Of a stretch of DNA of 64,000 bases, positions 54,664 to 62,863 are shown one piece after another (position 1 is the stretch's first letter; each line of letters opens with the position of its first letter). A model generated the notes under the pieces. The model searched no databases. It was not told the origin of the DNA and saw only the letters and a list, made by a program, of their open reading frames with translations. Both the position numbers and the translations under genes were made by a program. The DNA comes from Paenibacillus plantarum. GTDB taxonomy: Bacteria; Bacillota; Bacilli; Paenibacillales; NBRC-103111. Location of the stretch: contig NZ_WHNY01000034.1 in NCBI RefSeq assembly GCF_013141695.1, positions 1 to 64,000 of the forward strand, read 5' to 3'.

Positions 54664-55305
54664 GTGAATAGGAACTTAACGATGAAACAATATATGAAGG
54701 ATAATTTGCCGTTATTTATATTCGTCTCTGTGCTCTTTGTTATTGGCGTTGTTTTCGGTGCCGTCATGGTTAATGCGCTTTCCTTGGAACAGAGGACGGA
54801 AATGACCCGCCATTTGGGCAGTTTTTTTCATGAAATTAATGAAGGCATCGAAATTGACAGCCAGCAATCGTTTAGTCAAGCATTCGGTATGCATATGAAG
54901 TGGATACTATTAATCTGGTTATTTGGCTTGTCGATAATAGGTTTGCCGTTGATCTTAGTATTGGATTTTCTAAAAGGTGTGCTGATTGGCTTCACGGTTG
55001 GATACCTCGTGGGTCAAATGTCGTGGAAAGGGATGCTTTTTGCGCTTGTGGCCGTTGTTCCTCAAAATTTGATCGTTATACCAGCGATTTTATTCTGCAG
55101 CGTGGCTGCGATGTCATTCTCGCTTTATATGATAAAGCATAGAATTATGAGTCGCAGTGGTAACATTTACCAACCCTTCATGAGATATACAACCATCACT
55201 TTAGTGATGGGAGGCTTCCTTTTAGCCGCTGCTTTATTAGAAGGATACTTCTCCCAATACATGATGAAATGGGTAACCCCAATGCTGGTGGGGGTTTATG
55301 GGTAA
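54664..55305 (+). CDS. spoIIM: Stage II sporulation protein M
   Basis: 213 residues with five membrane helices, essentially the B. subtilis length. SpoIIM is part of the DMP complex (SpoIID-M-P) that drives peptidoglycan-dependent engulfment. GTG 54664 is eleven bases after AAGGAGGG. A tentative SigE promoter (TCATAGTTT at 54597, CATAAGCT at 54618) lies upstream. Followed by fur as in Bacillus. Confidence 0.92.
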   Translation: MNRNLTMKQYMKDNLPLFIFVSVLFVIGVVFGAVMVNALSLEQRTEMTRHLGSFFHEINEGIEIDSQQSFSQAFGMHMKWILLIWLFGLSIIGLPLILVLDFLKGVLIGFTVGYLVGQMSWKGMLFALVAVVPQNLIVIPAILFCSVAAMSFSLYMIKHRIMSRSGNIYQPFMRYTTITLVMGGFLLAAALLEGYFSQYMMKWVTPMLVGVYG

Positions 55306-55326
55306 TGAAATGAATTGTGATTGTGT

Positions 55327-55356
55327 TTGACTTTGTCAGCAAGCTCCCCCTATAAT
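55327..55356 (+). promoter_or_regulatory. SigA promoter of fur
   Basis: TTGACT (55327-55332), 18-base spacer, TATAAT (55351-55356). Confidence 0.75.
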
Positions 55357-55410
55357 GAAAAGAGTGGCTAAAAATGGGCTAGGATGCCCACCTTTCTGAG
55401 GGGGAGGCAT

Positions 55411-55881
55411 ATGGAAGCAAGGATCGAGAAAATTAAACAACAACTACAATCCCAGGGGTACAAGCTTACACCTCAACGGGAAGCAACTGTTCGCGTTCTA
55501 CTGGAGAATGAACAAGATCATCTTAGTGCAGAAGATGTGTTTATGCTTGTGAAAGATAAAGCGCCAGAGATCGGCCTAGCAACAGTGTACCGTACGTTAG
55601 AACTTCTGAGCGAACTGCATGTCTTGGAGAAAATGAATTTTGGCGACGGCGTGGCTCGTTACGACTTACGTGACGATAATTCACGACATCATCACCATCA
55701 CTTAATTTGCGTGCAATGCGGAGCCGTAGATGAAATCATGGAAGACTGGCTCGGACCTTTCGAAGAACGGTTAGAGACTGAATTTCATTTCCAAGTCTTA
55801 GATCATCGCCTTGATTTCCAAGGCATATGCTATCGATGCAACGAACGAGGGAAACCGGACTCATTGGAGAAATCCCACTAA
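55411..55881 (+). CDS. fur: Ferric uptake regulator family repressor Fur
   Basis: 156 residues. DNA-binding domain (GYKLTPQREATVRVLLENE, GLATVYRTLELL), HHHHH metal site and two CxxC zinc motifs (CVQCGAV, CYRCNERG). Synteny with spoIIM-xerD supports Fur rather than PerR or Zur. ATG 55411 follows GGGGGAGG; ATG 55384 lacks a ribosome site. Confidence 0.92.
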   Translation: MEARIEKIKQQLQSQGYKLTPQREATVRVLLENEQDHLSAEDVFMLVKDKAPEIGLATVYRTLELLSELHVLEKMNFGDGVARYDLRDDNSRHHHHHLICVQCGAVDEIMEDWLGPFEERLETEFHFQVLDHRLDFQGICYRCNERGKPDSLEKSH

Positions 55882-55912
55882 CAGCTGCCGCAAGGAAGCT
55901 GTTGAACTTATG

Positions 55913-55953
55913 AAAATGCCTGTATGCAGACAAATGCATACAGGCATTTTTGT
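55913..55953 (+). terminator. Terminator after fur
   Basis: Perfect 15-bp stem (55913-55927 with 55936-55950) and T tail. Confidence 0.94.
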
Positions 55954-56120
55954 GTTTGCTTCATATGCTACATAGTAGCTAAGAGTTAGCTTACTGTCAC
56001 ATAATTGGCAAGGGAGTCTGGGTACATTATAGACGAATCCGTTTATCTAGAAATATAGCCGATTTATCGTGTGAAACATATAATTTCTTATATTTGAACC
56101 GAAGGAAGAAGGTGGCGAGT

Positions 56121-57251
56121 ATGTCGAAACCAAGCCTAGTCGTTGGCGTTCCTAAAGAAATCAAGAACAATGAGAATCGCGTTGCTTTGACCCCGGGCGG
56201 TGCAGGGATGCTTCAAATGTCCGGCCATCATGTGTTGGTCGAAGCGGGAGCAGGCATTGGCAGTGGATTTTCGGATGAGGATTATAAGCAAGAAGGCGCT
56301 ACAATTGTCGCATATGCTGCTGAAGTGTGGGCGCAAAGTGATATGATCATGAAAGTAAAGGAGCCGTTGCCTGCTGAATATGGCTTCTTCAAAGAAGGCC
56401 AGATTCTATTTACTTATTTGCACTTAGCTGCAGCTGGTGATCTGGCAGCTCAATTATTGGAGAAGAAAGTGACTGGTATTGCCTACGAGACGATACAACT
56501 GCCGAATGGCTCCCTGCCTTTGCTAACACCTATGAGCGAAGTTGCGGGGCGCATGTCTGTACAAATAGGAGCCCACTATCTCGAGAAATTTTATGGCGGC
56601 CGCGGCATTCTGCTTGGCGGTGTTCCTGGTGTTCCACCGGCAGACGTCATTATTCTAGGCGGTGGTATCGTAGGCACGAATGCAGCCAAAATGGCACTAG
56701 GACTTGGTGCGAATGTCGTTATTATTGAACGAAGTGCAGACCGGATGCGAGCCTTGGATGACATTTTCGGAGGGCATCTCCGTACATTGATGTCCAATCC
56801 GTATAATATTGCGAGCGCAGTCCAAAAGGCAGATCTGCTCATTGGGGCAGTGCTCATTCCAGGGGCAAGAGCACCGCGATTAGTGACAGCGGCGATGGTT
56901 CAGAGTATGAAGCCAGGTGCTGTCATTGTGGATGTTGCTGTCGATCAAGGGGGATCCATCGAAACAATTGATCGAGTAACCACTCATAGTGATCCAACCT
57001 ATGAGAAGTTCGGCGTCTTGCATTATGCGGTTGCCAATATGCCAGGAGCTGTTCCACGTACGTCAACCCTTGCGTTGACGAATGTCACTTTGCCCTACGC
57101 ATTGGAGTTGGCGAATAAAGGCTTCACACAAGCTTTAGCAGAGAACTACACGTTACAACTAGGTGTGAACACGTACAAAGGCAGTGTCACCCATCCAGCG
57201 GTCGCTGAAGCGCTAGGAATGCCTTATACCAAATTAATTGACCTGTCATAA
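56121..57251 (+). CDS. ald: Alanine dehydrogenase
   Basis: 376-residue NAD enzyme interconverting L-alanine and pyruvate plus ammonia; important for alanine use and for sporulation in Bacillus. Seen: [38 protein letters not shown], the Rossmann motif [19 protein letters not shown], and [19 protein letters not shown] 56121 is taken; the frame opens earlier (TTG 56094, GTG 56112) but AAGGTGG favours 56121. It is inserted between fur and yqzK. Confidence 0.94.
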   Translation: MSKPSLVVGVPKEIKNNENRVALTPGGAGMLQMSGHHVLVEAGAGIGSGFSDEDYKQEGATIVAYAAEVWAQSDMIMKVKEPLPAEYGFFKEGQILFTYLHLAAAGDLAAQLLEKKVTGIAYETIQLPNGSLPLLTPMSEVAGRMSVQIGAHYLEKFYGGRGILLGGVPGVPPADVIILGGGIVGTNAAKMALGLGANVVIIERSADRMRALDDIFGGHLRTLMSNPYNIASAVQKADLLIGAVLIPGARAPRLVTAAMVQSMKPGAVIVDVAVDQGGSIETIDRVTTHSDPTYEKFGVLHYAVANMPGAVPRTSTLALTNVTLPYALELANKGFTQALAENYTLQLGVNTYKGSVTHPAVAEALGMPYTKLIDLS

Positions 57252-57310
57252 TCATGGGCCGAGCCTCATATTCTGTTCCTAAGACATGGAATAGACATGG
57301 GGGACGGGCT

Positions 57311-57547
57311 ATGATTTTTTCCTATCGGAAATTAATTGTTCGCTTACAGTATATCTTGGTTTTTGTGGCATTGACGGTCATCTTATATCAAGTTCTGTTA
57401 GCCGTATCTGGCTGGATTCAGCCTGTGAACAAGTACAAAGCACCGACGGGCAAATCCGTTAAAGTATTCGGACAAAGTGAGCGTGTTTCCTTTGAATCGA
57501 ATTCTATGAGTGAGCGATTGCGTTTGTTTTATTGGTACGGTGAGTAA
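57311..57547 (+). CDS. yqzK: DUF4227 membrane protein YqzK
   Basis: 78 residues with one membrane helix (YILVFVALTVILYQVLLAV) and a short extracytoplasmic tail. It matches YqzK in size and place between fur and xerD. GGGGGACGGG precedes ATG 57311. Function unknown. Confidence 0.8.
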   Translation: MIFSYRKLIVRLQYILVFVALTVILYQVLLAVSGWIQPVNKYKAPTGKSVKVFGQSERVSFESNSMSERLRLFYWYGE

Positions 57548-57633
57548 AGCGAAAAATAAAGGAATCTCTCTTGTCACCGTGGAATGCTATAGAATGAAAG
57601 ATATAGCAGGTAAACGAGGGAGAGACTGACATA

Positions 57634-58530
57634 ATGACGAGTGAGCTACAATCCTTCATCCAATTTCTAACGACTGAACGAGGACTTTCACGGAATACAC
57701 TCGAATCCTACGAAAGGGATCTCCTTCAATTTGTTGCTTATCTTGAGATGCAAGGTGTTACAAGCTGGCGAGATACAGGGAAAGTGCATCTTGTGAGTTA
57801 TCTCTCACAATTAAAAACGCTCGGACGAGCATCAGCGACTTTATCACGAATACGCGTTTCGTTACGCTCTTTTTTTCAATACATGGTGAAAGAACGGCTC
57901 CTTGATTCCGATCCTTCTGTTTTCATCGAGGTTCCTAAGTTGGAAAAAAGGATTCCGAAGGTTCTAACTATTCTCGAAGTTGAAAAGTTGCTGGAGGCGC
58001 CTCAATCTGAGCAAGTGAATGGTGCACGGGATAAAGCCATGCTTGAATTGCTCTACGCCACAGGGATTCGTGTTTCAGAACTCGTCGCATTAAATGTAGC
58101 CGATGTGAACCTAGAGATGGGCTTCATTCGCTGTATCGGCAAAGCTGAGAAAGAGCGGGTGATTCCGCTTAGCGGCATTGCCATTCGGGTCATTGATACG
58201 TATATTCAGCAGTATCGCATCAAGCTGCTCAAAAGATCGGTAGACGAAGAAGCACTATTCATCGGGCACTTAGGTACTCGAATGACGAGACAAGGTTTCT
58301 GGAAAATTATGAAGCGCTATGCGTTGGAGACGGAAATTACGAATGAAATTACGCCGCACACACTGAGACATTCTTTCGCTGCACATTTGATCGAAAATGG
58401 TGCGGATTTGCGATCTGTTCAGGAAATGCTCGGTCATTCCGATATTTCATCAACACAGCTCTATGTGCAGGTCACGAAGATCAAAATGAAAGATGTCTAT
58501 AATCGAGCACACCCTAGGGCTCATTTATGA
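57634..58530 (+). CDS. xerD: Tyrosine recombinase XerD
   Basis: 298 residues. N-terminal SAM-like domain, catalytic domain with ATGIRVSEL (first Arg), HTLRHSFAAHL (His-x-x-Arg), GHSDISSTQLYVQV (His and nucleophilic Tyr). With its partner it resolves chromosome dimers at dif. Location before deoB matches B. subtilis xerD (ripX). Confidence 0.94.
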   Translation: MTSELQSFIQFLTTERGLSRNTLESYERDLLQFVAYLEMQGVTSWRDTGKVHLVSYLSQLKTLGRASATLSRIRVSLRSFFQYMVKERLLDSDPSVFIEVPKLEKRIPKVLTILEVEKLLEAPQSEQVNGARDKAMLELLYATGIRVSELVALNVADVNLEMGFIRCIGKAEKERVIPLSGIAIRVIDTYIQQYRIKLLKRSVDEEALFIGHLGTRMTRQGFWKIMKRYALETEITNEITPHTLRHSFAAHLIENGADLRSVQEMLGHSDISSTQLYVQVTKIKMKDVYNRAHPRAHL

Positions 58531-58551
58531 TTGTTGACAGAAGGGCAGCGG

Positions 58552-58599
58552 CACTTCCAACCGGAATTGCTGCTGTTTTGCATTCACGGGTTGGAAGTG
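58552..58599. other. Long inverted repeat between xerD and deoB
   Basis: CACTTCCAACC (58552-58562) and GGTTGGAAGTG (58589-58599) are perfect 11-bp arms 26 bases apart. No T tail, so it may be an operator or mRNA structure rather than a terminator. Confidence 0.55.
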
Positions 58600-58653
58600 G
58601 GATAATGAAGGGTGGATATCATTACAATTAGGAATTGATTTGGAGGGACATCG

Positions 58654-59829
58654 GTGCGCTTTGAACGAATTAGTTTAATCGTATTAGATAGTGTAGGCAT
58701 CGGAGAATTGCCGGATGCTGATCAGTTTGGCGACCTTGGCGCACATACGCTAGGTCATATTGCTGAGAAAGTCAGCGGCTTCGCGTTGCCCCATTTGCAG
58801 CAAATGGGATTAGGAAATATTGCAGACATTCAAGGGATTCCTCCGGTATCGTCGCCAGAAGGGTATTATGGCAAAATGGCAGAGGTTTCCGTTGGCAAAG
58901 ATACGATGACAGGTCATTGGGAGTTAATGGGGTTACGTATTTCTACACCATTTAAAGTTTTCCCTGACGGTTTTCCAGAAGCCTTGATCTCGCAATTTGA
59001 GCAAGAGACAGGTCGGAAAGTAATCGGTAATAAACCGGCTTCGGGGACTGAGATTTTAGATGAGCTTGGCGAAGAACAGATGAAGACTGGCGTATGGATT
59101 GTCTACACGTCAGCTGATAGTGTGTTCCAGTTGGCCGCACATGAAGACATTATTCCTTTAGACGAGCTGTATCGGGCTTGCGAGATTGCCCGCAGGCTAA
59201 CTATGCAAGATGAATTTGCCGTAGGGCGTGTAATTGCAAGACCTTATTTGGGTACGCCAGGGGCATTCAAACGAACGCCTAACCGACATGATTACGCAGT
59301 CAAGCCACCTGAGCCTACCGTTATGAATCAACTGAAGGATGCCGGTTGGGATGTCATTGCCATTGGCAAGATTAATGATATTTTTGACGGAGAAGGAGTC
59401 ACGAAAGCGACTTCAACGAAAAGTAATTTGGATGGCATTCAGCAAACGATTGACGTGCTCGGAACCTCATTTAAGGGCCTAGCTTTTACCAATCTAGTCG
59501 ATTTTGATTCCTTGTATGGTCATCGACGTGATCCTGAAGGCTATGGAAGGGCGTTAGAGGAATTTGACGCCTATTTACCACAGCTGAAGGCAGGACTTGG
59601 GCCGAACGATCTGCTGATCTTGACCGCGGATCATGGGAATGATCCTGTGCATGCGGGGACGGACCATACCCGTGAGTATGTACCTGTTTTACTATATAGC
59701 CCTAGCTTCCAATCGCCAGTTTCCTTGGGAATCCGGGGAACGTTTGCAGATTTGGGCGCAACGATCGCTGACAACTTTGGTGTAGAACCAACAAAGAATG
59801 GTGAGAGTTTTCTTCATCTTTTGAAATAA
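58654..59829 (+). CDS. deoB: Phosphopentomutase
   Basis: 391-residue alkaline-phosphatase-superfamily mutase moving phosphate between C1 and C5 of (deoxy)ribose. Metal/catalytic motifs: [32 protein letters not shown] and [14 protein letters not shown]. The start is GTG 58654 after TGGAGGG. First of the nucleoside salvage genes. Confidence 0.96.
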   Translation: MRFERISLIVLDSVGIGELPDADQFGDLGAHTLGHIAEKVSGFALPHLQQMGLGNIADIQGIPPVSSPEGYYGKMAEVSVGKDTMTGHWELMGLRISTPFKVFPDGFPEALISQFEQETGRKVIGNKPASGTEILDELGEEQMKTGVWIVYTSADSVFQLAAHEDIIPLDELYRACEIARRLTMQDEFAVGRVIARPYLGTPGAFKRTPNRHDYAVKPPEPTVMNQLKDAGWDVIAIGKINDIFDGEGVTKATSTKSNLDGIQQTIDVLGTSFKGLAFTNLVDFDSLYGHRRDPEGYGRALEEFDAYLPQLKAGLGPNDLLILTADHGNDPVHAGTDHTREYVPVLLYSPSFQSPVSLGIRGTFADLGATIADNFGVEPTKNGESFLHLLK

Positions 59830-59869
59830 ATAAAATCGGAGTTACATTAATTTGAGGAGGCATGATGAC

Positions 59870-60697
59870 ATGTCAGGTACATCCATGATTCAAGAAATTC
59901 AAGAGGCAGCAGCATTTATTAAACAAGAAACCAATATTACACCTCAAATTGGTCTTATTCTCGGTTCAGGTCTTGGCGTTCTAGCTGATTTAATTGAAGA
60001 GCCTATCGTAATCGACTATTCCCGTATCCCGCATTTCCCGGTCTCTACTGTTGAGGGACATGCTGGAGAGCTAGTTGTAGGCTCGATTAAAGGTAAGCAG
60101 GTCCTCATAATGAAAGGGCGCTTCCATGCTTATGAAGGGTACGGAGCCGAGACGGTTTCTTTCCCAGTACGTGTAATGAAAGAGCTTGGCGTACAAACGT
60201 TGATCGTTACTAATGCTGCTGGCGGAATCAATGAAACCTATCAAGTGGGTGATCTCATGGTCATCAGCGATCATTTGAATATGACGTTCCGCAATCCATT
60301 GATTGGACCAAATGATTCAGCGCTAGGCGTTCGCTTCCCAGATATGTCAGAGGCTTACAGTAAGCGTCTGCGTAAGTTAGCGCACGATGTCGCGGCTACA
60401 CAAGATTTTAAATTACAAGAAGGTGTGTATGTGGGGCTGCTTGGTCCTAACTATGAAACACCTGCTGAAATTCGCATGTTCCGCACATTGGGCGGAGACT
60501 CGGTTGGGATGTCAACTGTTCCTGAGGTTATTGTCGCTCGTCATGCAGGCATCGAAGTATTGGGCTTCTCTTGTATTTCCAACATGGCATCGGGTATATT
60601 AGATCAACCGTTATCCCATGCAGAAGTGATGGAGACGACGGAGAAAGTTAAACCTAAATTTTTGAAGCTAGTTCTAGGTATTATTGAGGCGCTATAA
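59870..60697 (+). CDS. pupG: Purine nucleoside phosphorylase (PupG type), copy 1
   Basis: 275 residues, trimeric PNP family cleaving guanosine/inosine to base plus ribose-1-phosphate. Motifs: LGSGLGVLAD, FPVSTVEGHAG, MKGRFHAYEGY, NAAGGINETY, GPNYETPAEI and STVPEVIVARH. ATG 59870 is nine bases after AGGAGG. Confidence 0.95.
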   Translation: MSGTSMIQEIQEAAAFIKQETNITPQIGLILGSGLGVLADLIEEPIVIDYSRIPHFPVSTVEGHAGELVVGSIKGKQVLIMKGRFHAYEGYGAETVSFPVRVMKELGVQTLIVTNAAGGINETYQVGDLMVISDHLNMTFRNPLIGPNDSALGVRFPDMSEAYSKRLRKLAHDVAATQDFKLQEGVYVGLLGPNYETPAEIRMFRTLGGDSVGMSTVPEVIVARHAGIEVLGFSCISNMASGILDQPLSHAEVMETTEKVKPKFLKLVLGIIEAL

Positions 60698-60740
60698 GTG
60701 CGTGTTCAAACAACCTCTATAAGCAGATAAGGAGATCTAC

Positions 60741-61595
60741 ATGACATTGACTTACATTCAACAAATTAATGAGGCTGCAAGCTTCATCCAATCGCGTTTA
60801 GGCGGCGTGTCACCATCCATTGGACTTGTTCTAGGTTCAGGACTTGGTGATATGGCGAATCAGGTTGAGCAGCCAATAGCGATCGAATACAGTGACGTTC
60901 CACATTTCCCTGTATCAACAGTTGAGGGCCATGAAGGCCGCTTTGTAATTGGTACTTTGGAAGGCAAGCAAGTTATCGTGATGCAAGGCCGTTTTCATTA
61001 TTATGAAGGCTATGATATGAAAAAAGTGGTGTTCCCCGTTTACGTGATGAAAGCCCTCGGTGTACAGACCGTTGTGATGACGAATGCGTGCGGTGGGATG
61101 AATCGTTCTTTCCATGCAGGTGATTTGATGTTGATAAGTGATCATATTAATATGACAGGGGACAACCCATTGATTGGGCCGAACCATGCCGAGCTTGGTG
61201 TTCGTTTTCCTGATATGTCCGAAGCGTACAATCGCGAATACCGCAGCCTTGCTCGTAAGCTAGCAGCTTCCATCGTTGGAGAGGATGGCGTTCCACTCCA
61301 GCTGCAAGAAGGCGTATATGCGGGTATTACAGGGCCTACCTACTGTACTCCGGCAGAATTGACGATGCTTGCGCGTATTGGCGGCGATGCGATCGGTATG
61401 TCCACAGTAGGTGAAGTGATTGCTGCGCGCCATGCAGGCCTTAAAGTGCTGGGTATTTCATGCATTACAGATATGGCCATTGGTGAGGAACTTGAACCCT
61501 TGACGCATGAACAGGTTGTGGCTGTGGCGAATCGAACGAAGCCCAAATTTATTGCTTTGGTGAAAGCGTTCGTTCGCGAGGTACAACTGGGATAA
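60741..61595 (+). CDS. Purine nucleoside phosphorylase, tandem paralogue
   Basis: 284 residues, same family as the previous gene (LGSGLGDMAN, FPVSTVEGHEG, MQGRFHYYEGY, GPTYCTPAEL, STVGEVIAARH). Substitutions such as NACGGMN for NAAGGIN and TYCTP for NYETP lie in or near the purine site, so specificity may differ. It begins 43 bases after copy 1 with TAAGGAG. Likely an old duplication. Confidence 0.93.
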   Translation: MTLTYIQQINEAASFIQSRLGGVSPSIGLVLGSGLGDMANQVEQPIAIEYSDVPHFPVSTVEGHEGRFVIGTLEGKQVIVMQGRFHYYEGYDMKKVVFPVYVMKALGVQTVVMTNACGGMNRSFHAGDLMLISDHINMTGDNPLIGPNHAELGVRFPDMSEAYNREYRSLARKLAASIVGEDGVPLQLQEGVYAGITGPTYCTPAELTMLARIGGDAIGMSTVGEVIAARHAGLKVLGISCITDMAIGEELEPLTHEQVVAVANRTKPKFIALVKAFVREVQLG

Positions 61596-61751
61596 ATTGG
61601 ATTGGGTTATAACGTGATTTTTTGTGAATTTGGGCGCCTTAAGACCTATTCTTCCTATGGGACTCATGATACAATATAGTTAATTAGGACTATATTTAAT
61701 GGTAATATCTCTGTGTGAGATTACCTATTCCATAGAAGGATGTGTTGGAGC

Positions 61752-62198
61752 ATGGCAGTTCTTGGGCAACTCATGGTGGCCAATTGCCCGCGCTGCGGGA
61801 AAGTGTTTCAACGAAATTTACGAAACCAATGCATGGAATGCAGTACAAGTATCAATGATCAATTAAAGGATTGTGTTGATTATCTCCGTAGAAATTACCG
61901 ATCCACGAATGAGCAGGTTTGTGATGTTACAGGCGTTTCCATTATTCAATTACAAGTTTGGATGAAGGAAGGCAAGTTACATCTTGGTGATTATCCTAAT
62001 TTGAGTTATCTATGTGCTTCCTGTGCGGAACCAATTCGTGAACATAAACTGTGTGTAAGTTGCAGCACGCGTATTACTCGTGATATTCGAAAGCTTTCAG
62101 AGAGTGGTTCCGTACAGCAGCAAATGAAGCAACCTGAATTGAAACCTCAGGGTAACACGGGTGGCTTCAAAATTAGTGATCGTTGGAATCACGTGTAA
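61752..62198 (+). CDS. YvyF-like flagellar-associated zinc-finger protein
   Basis: 148 residues. An N-terminal CPRC ... CMEC zinc site, an HTH-like middle (EQVCDVTGVSIIQLQVWMKEGKL), and a second CASC ... CVSC site resemble YvyF, normally encoded with flgM and flgN. Here it stands alone among nucleoside genes. ATG 61752 is likely; ATG 61740 and ATG 61773 keep the frame. Confidence 0.72.
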   Translation: MAVLGQLMVANCPRCGKVFQRNLRNQCMECSTSINDQLKDCVDYLRRNYRSTNEQVCDVTGVSIIQLQVWMKEGKLHLGDYPNLSYLCASCAEPIREHKLCVSCSTRITRDIRKLSESGSVQQQMKQPELKPQGNTGGFKISDRWNHV

Positions 62199-62345
62199 TT
62201 TGCCGTGGAATGGGTAATAGTAAGATGGAGTTCAGTTCACAATTCTGTCACGGAATAGTCAAAGTTTTGCCACGGACTAGATATGGGATTATTCTCTGAT
62301 GTTAGGTAGAATAGATGAAGTGAACACACGATGAGGGGGATATGC

Positions 62346-62729
62346 ATGCAAAAGTGGATTTTCTTTGTACTATTTATACTTGCGGGCGCATTGGGGCTGG
62401 GAGTCCTCTTTCAAGATATTTCTGATCGCCAAGAGGCACAGGAAGCTGAGGCTACCGCTGGTAAAATGCAACAGCTAAAATTAGTTGCTTCAAACTGGCA
62501 GTTCGATACGCCAGAGTACACGATCAAAAAAGGTGAGCCTACGAAAGTTTCTTTATCTTTAAAAGAAGGCGTACATGCGGTTGAAATTGTTGGGTTGGAT
62601 ATTAAACTTGATAAAGAAAACCCTTCGAAAGAAATTACGTTTGACAAACCAGGTACATATGAAATTGATTGCGTTCTTCCTTGCGGCGAAGGACATGCCA
62701 AAATGAAATCCAAACTAATTGTACAATAA
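62346..62729 (+). CDS. Membrane-anchored cupredoxin with CuA-type site
   Basis: 127 residues: an N-terminal membrane anchor (WIFFVLFILAGALGLGVLF) and a cupredoxin domain resembling that of cytochrome c oxidase subunit II. CVLPCGEGHAKM gives the C-x3-C-x3-H-x2-M binuclear CuA spacing, with a further His in EGVHAVEIVG. No oxidase genes are adjacent, so it may act in copper handling or as an electron carrier. ATG 62346 is spaced from GAGGGGG. Confidence 0.8.
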   Translation: MQKWIFFVLFILAGALGLGVLFQDISDRQEAQEAEATAGKMQQLKLVASNWQFDTPEYTIKKGEPTKVSLSLKEGVHAVEIVGLDIKLDKENPSKEITFDKPGTYEIDCVLPCGEGHAKMKSKLIVQ

Positions 62730-62751
62730 TCTTCATAGATAACAGATAAGA

Positions 62752-62776
62752 GGGGGCTTATTAGCTCCCTTTTTTC
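62752..62776 (+). terminator. Terminator after the cupredoxin gene
   Basis: AGGGGGCT/AGCTCCCT (one G-T pair), TATT loop, six T. Confidence 0.85.
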
Positions 62777-62810
62777 CATTTTCCTAAATGTGATGTAAGA
62801 TGGAAGCTTA

Positions 62811-62857
62811 AGCGGATGCTTACGATATCAGTATTCTGTTGAAAACTCTAAGGAGGT
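62811..62857 (+). promoter_or_regulatory. Leader hairpin element before pdp
   Basis: AAGC-GGAT-GCTT (62811-62822), then ACGA, then AGTATTC (62831-62837) that can pair with GAAAACT (62842-62848, one mismatch), then CTAAGGAGG. It shares the order and spacing of the leaders at 13469 and 18762. Confidence 0.5.
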
Positions 62858-62863
62858 AATATC

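Noticed and set aside
58570..58610. Rho-independent terminator after xerD
   Set aside because: The 11-bp inverted repeat has a long loop and no T run on either side.
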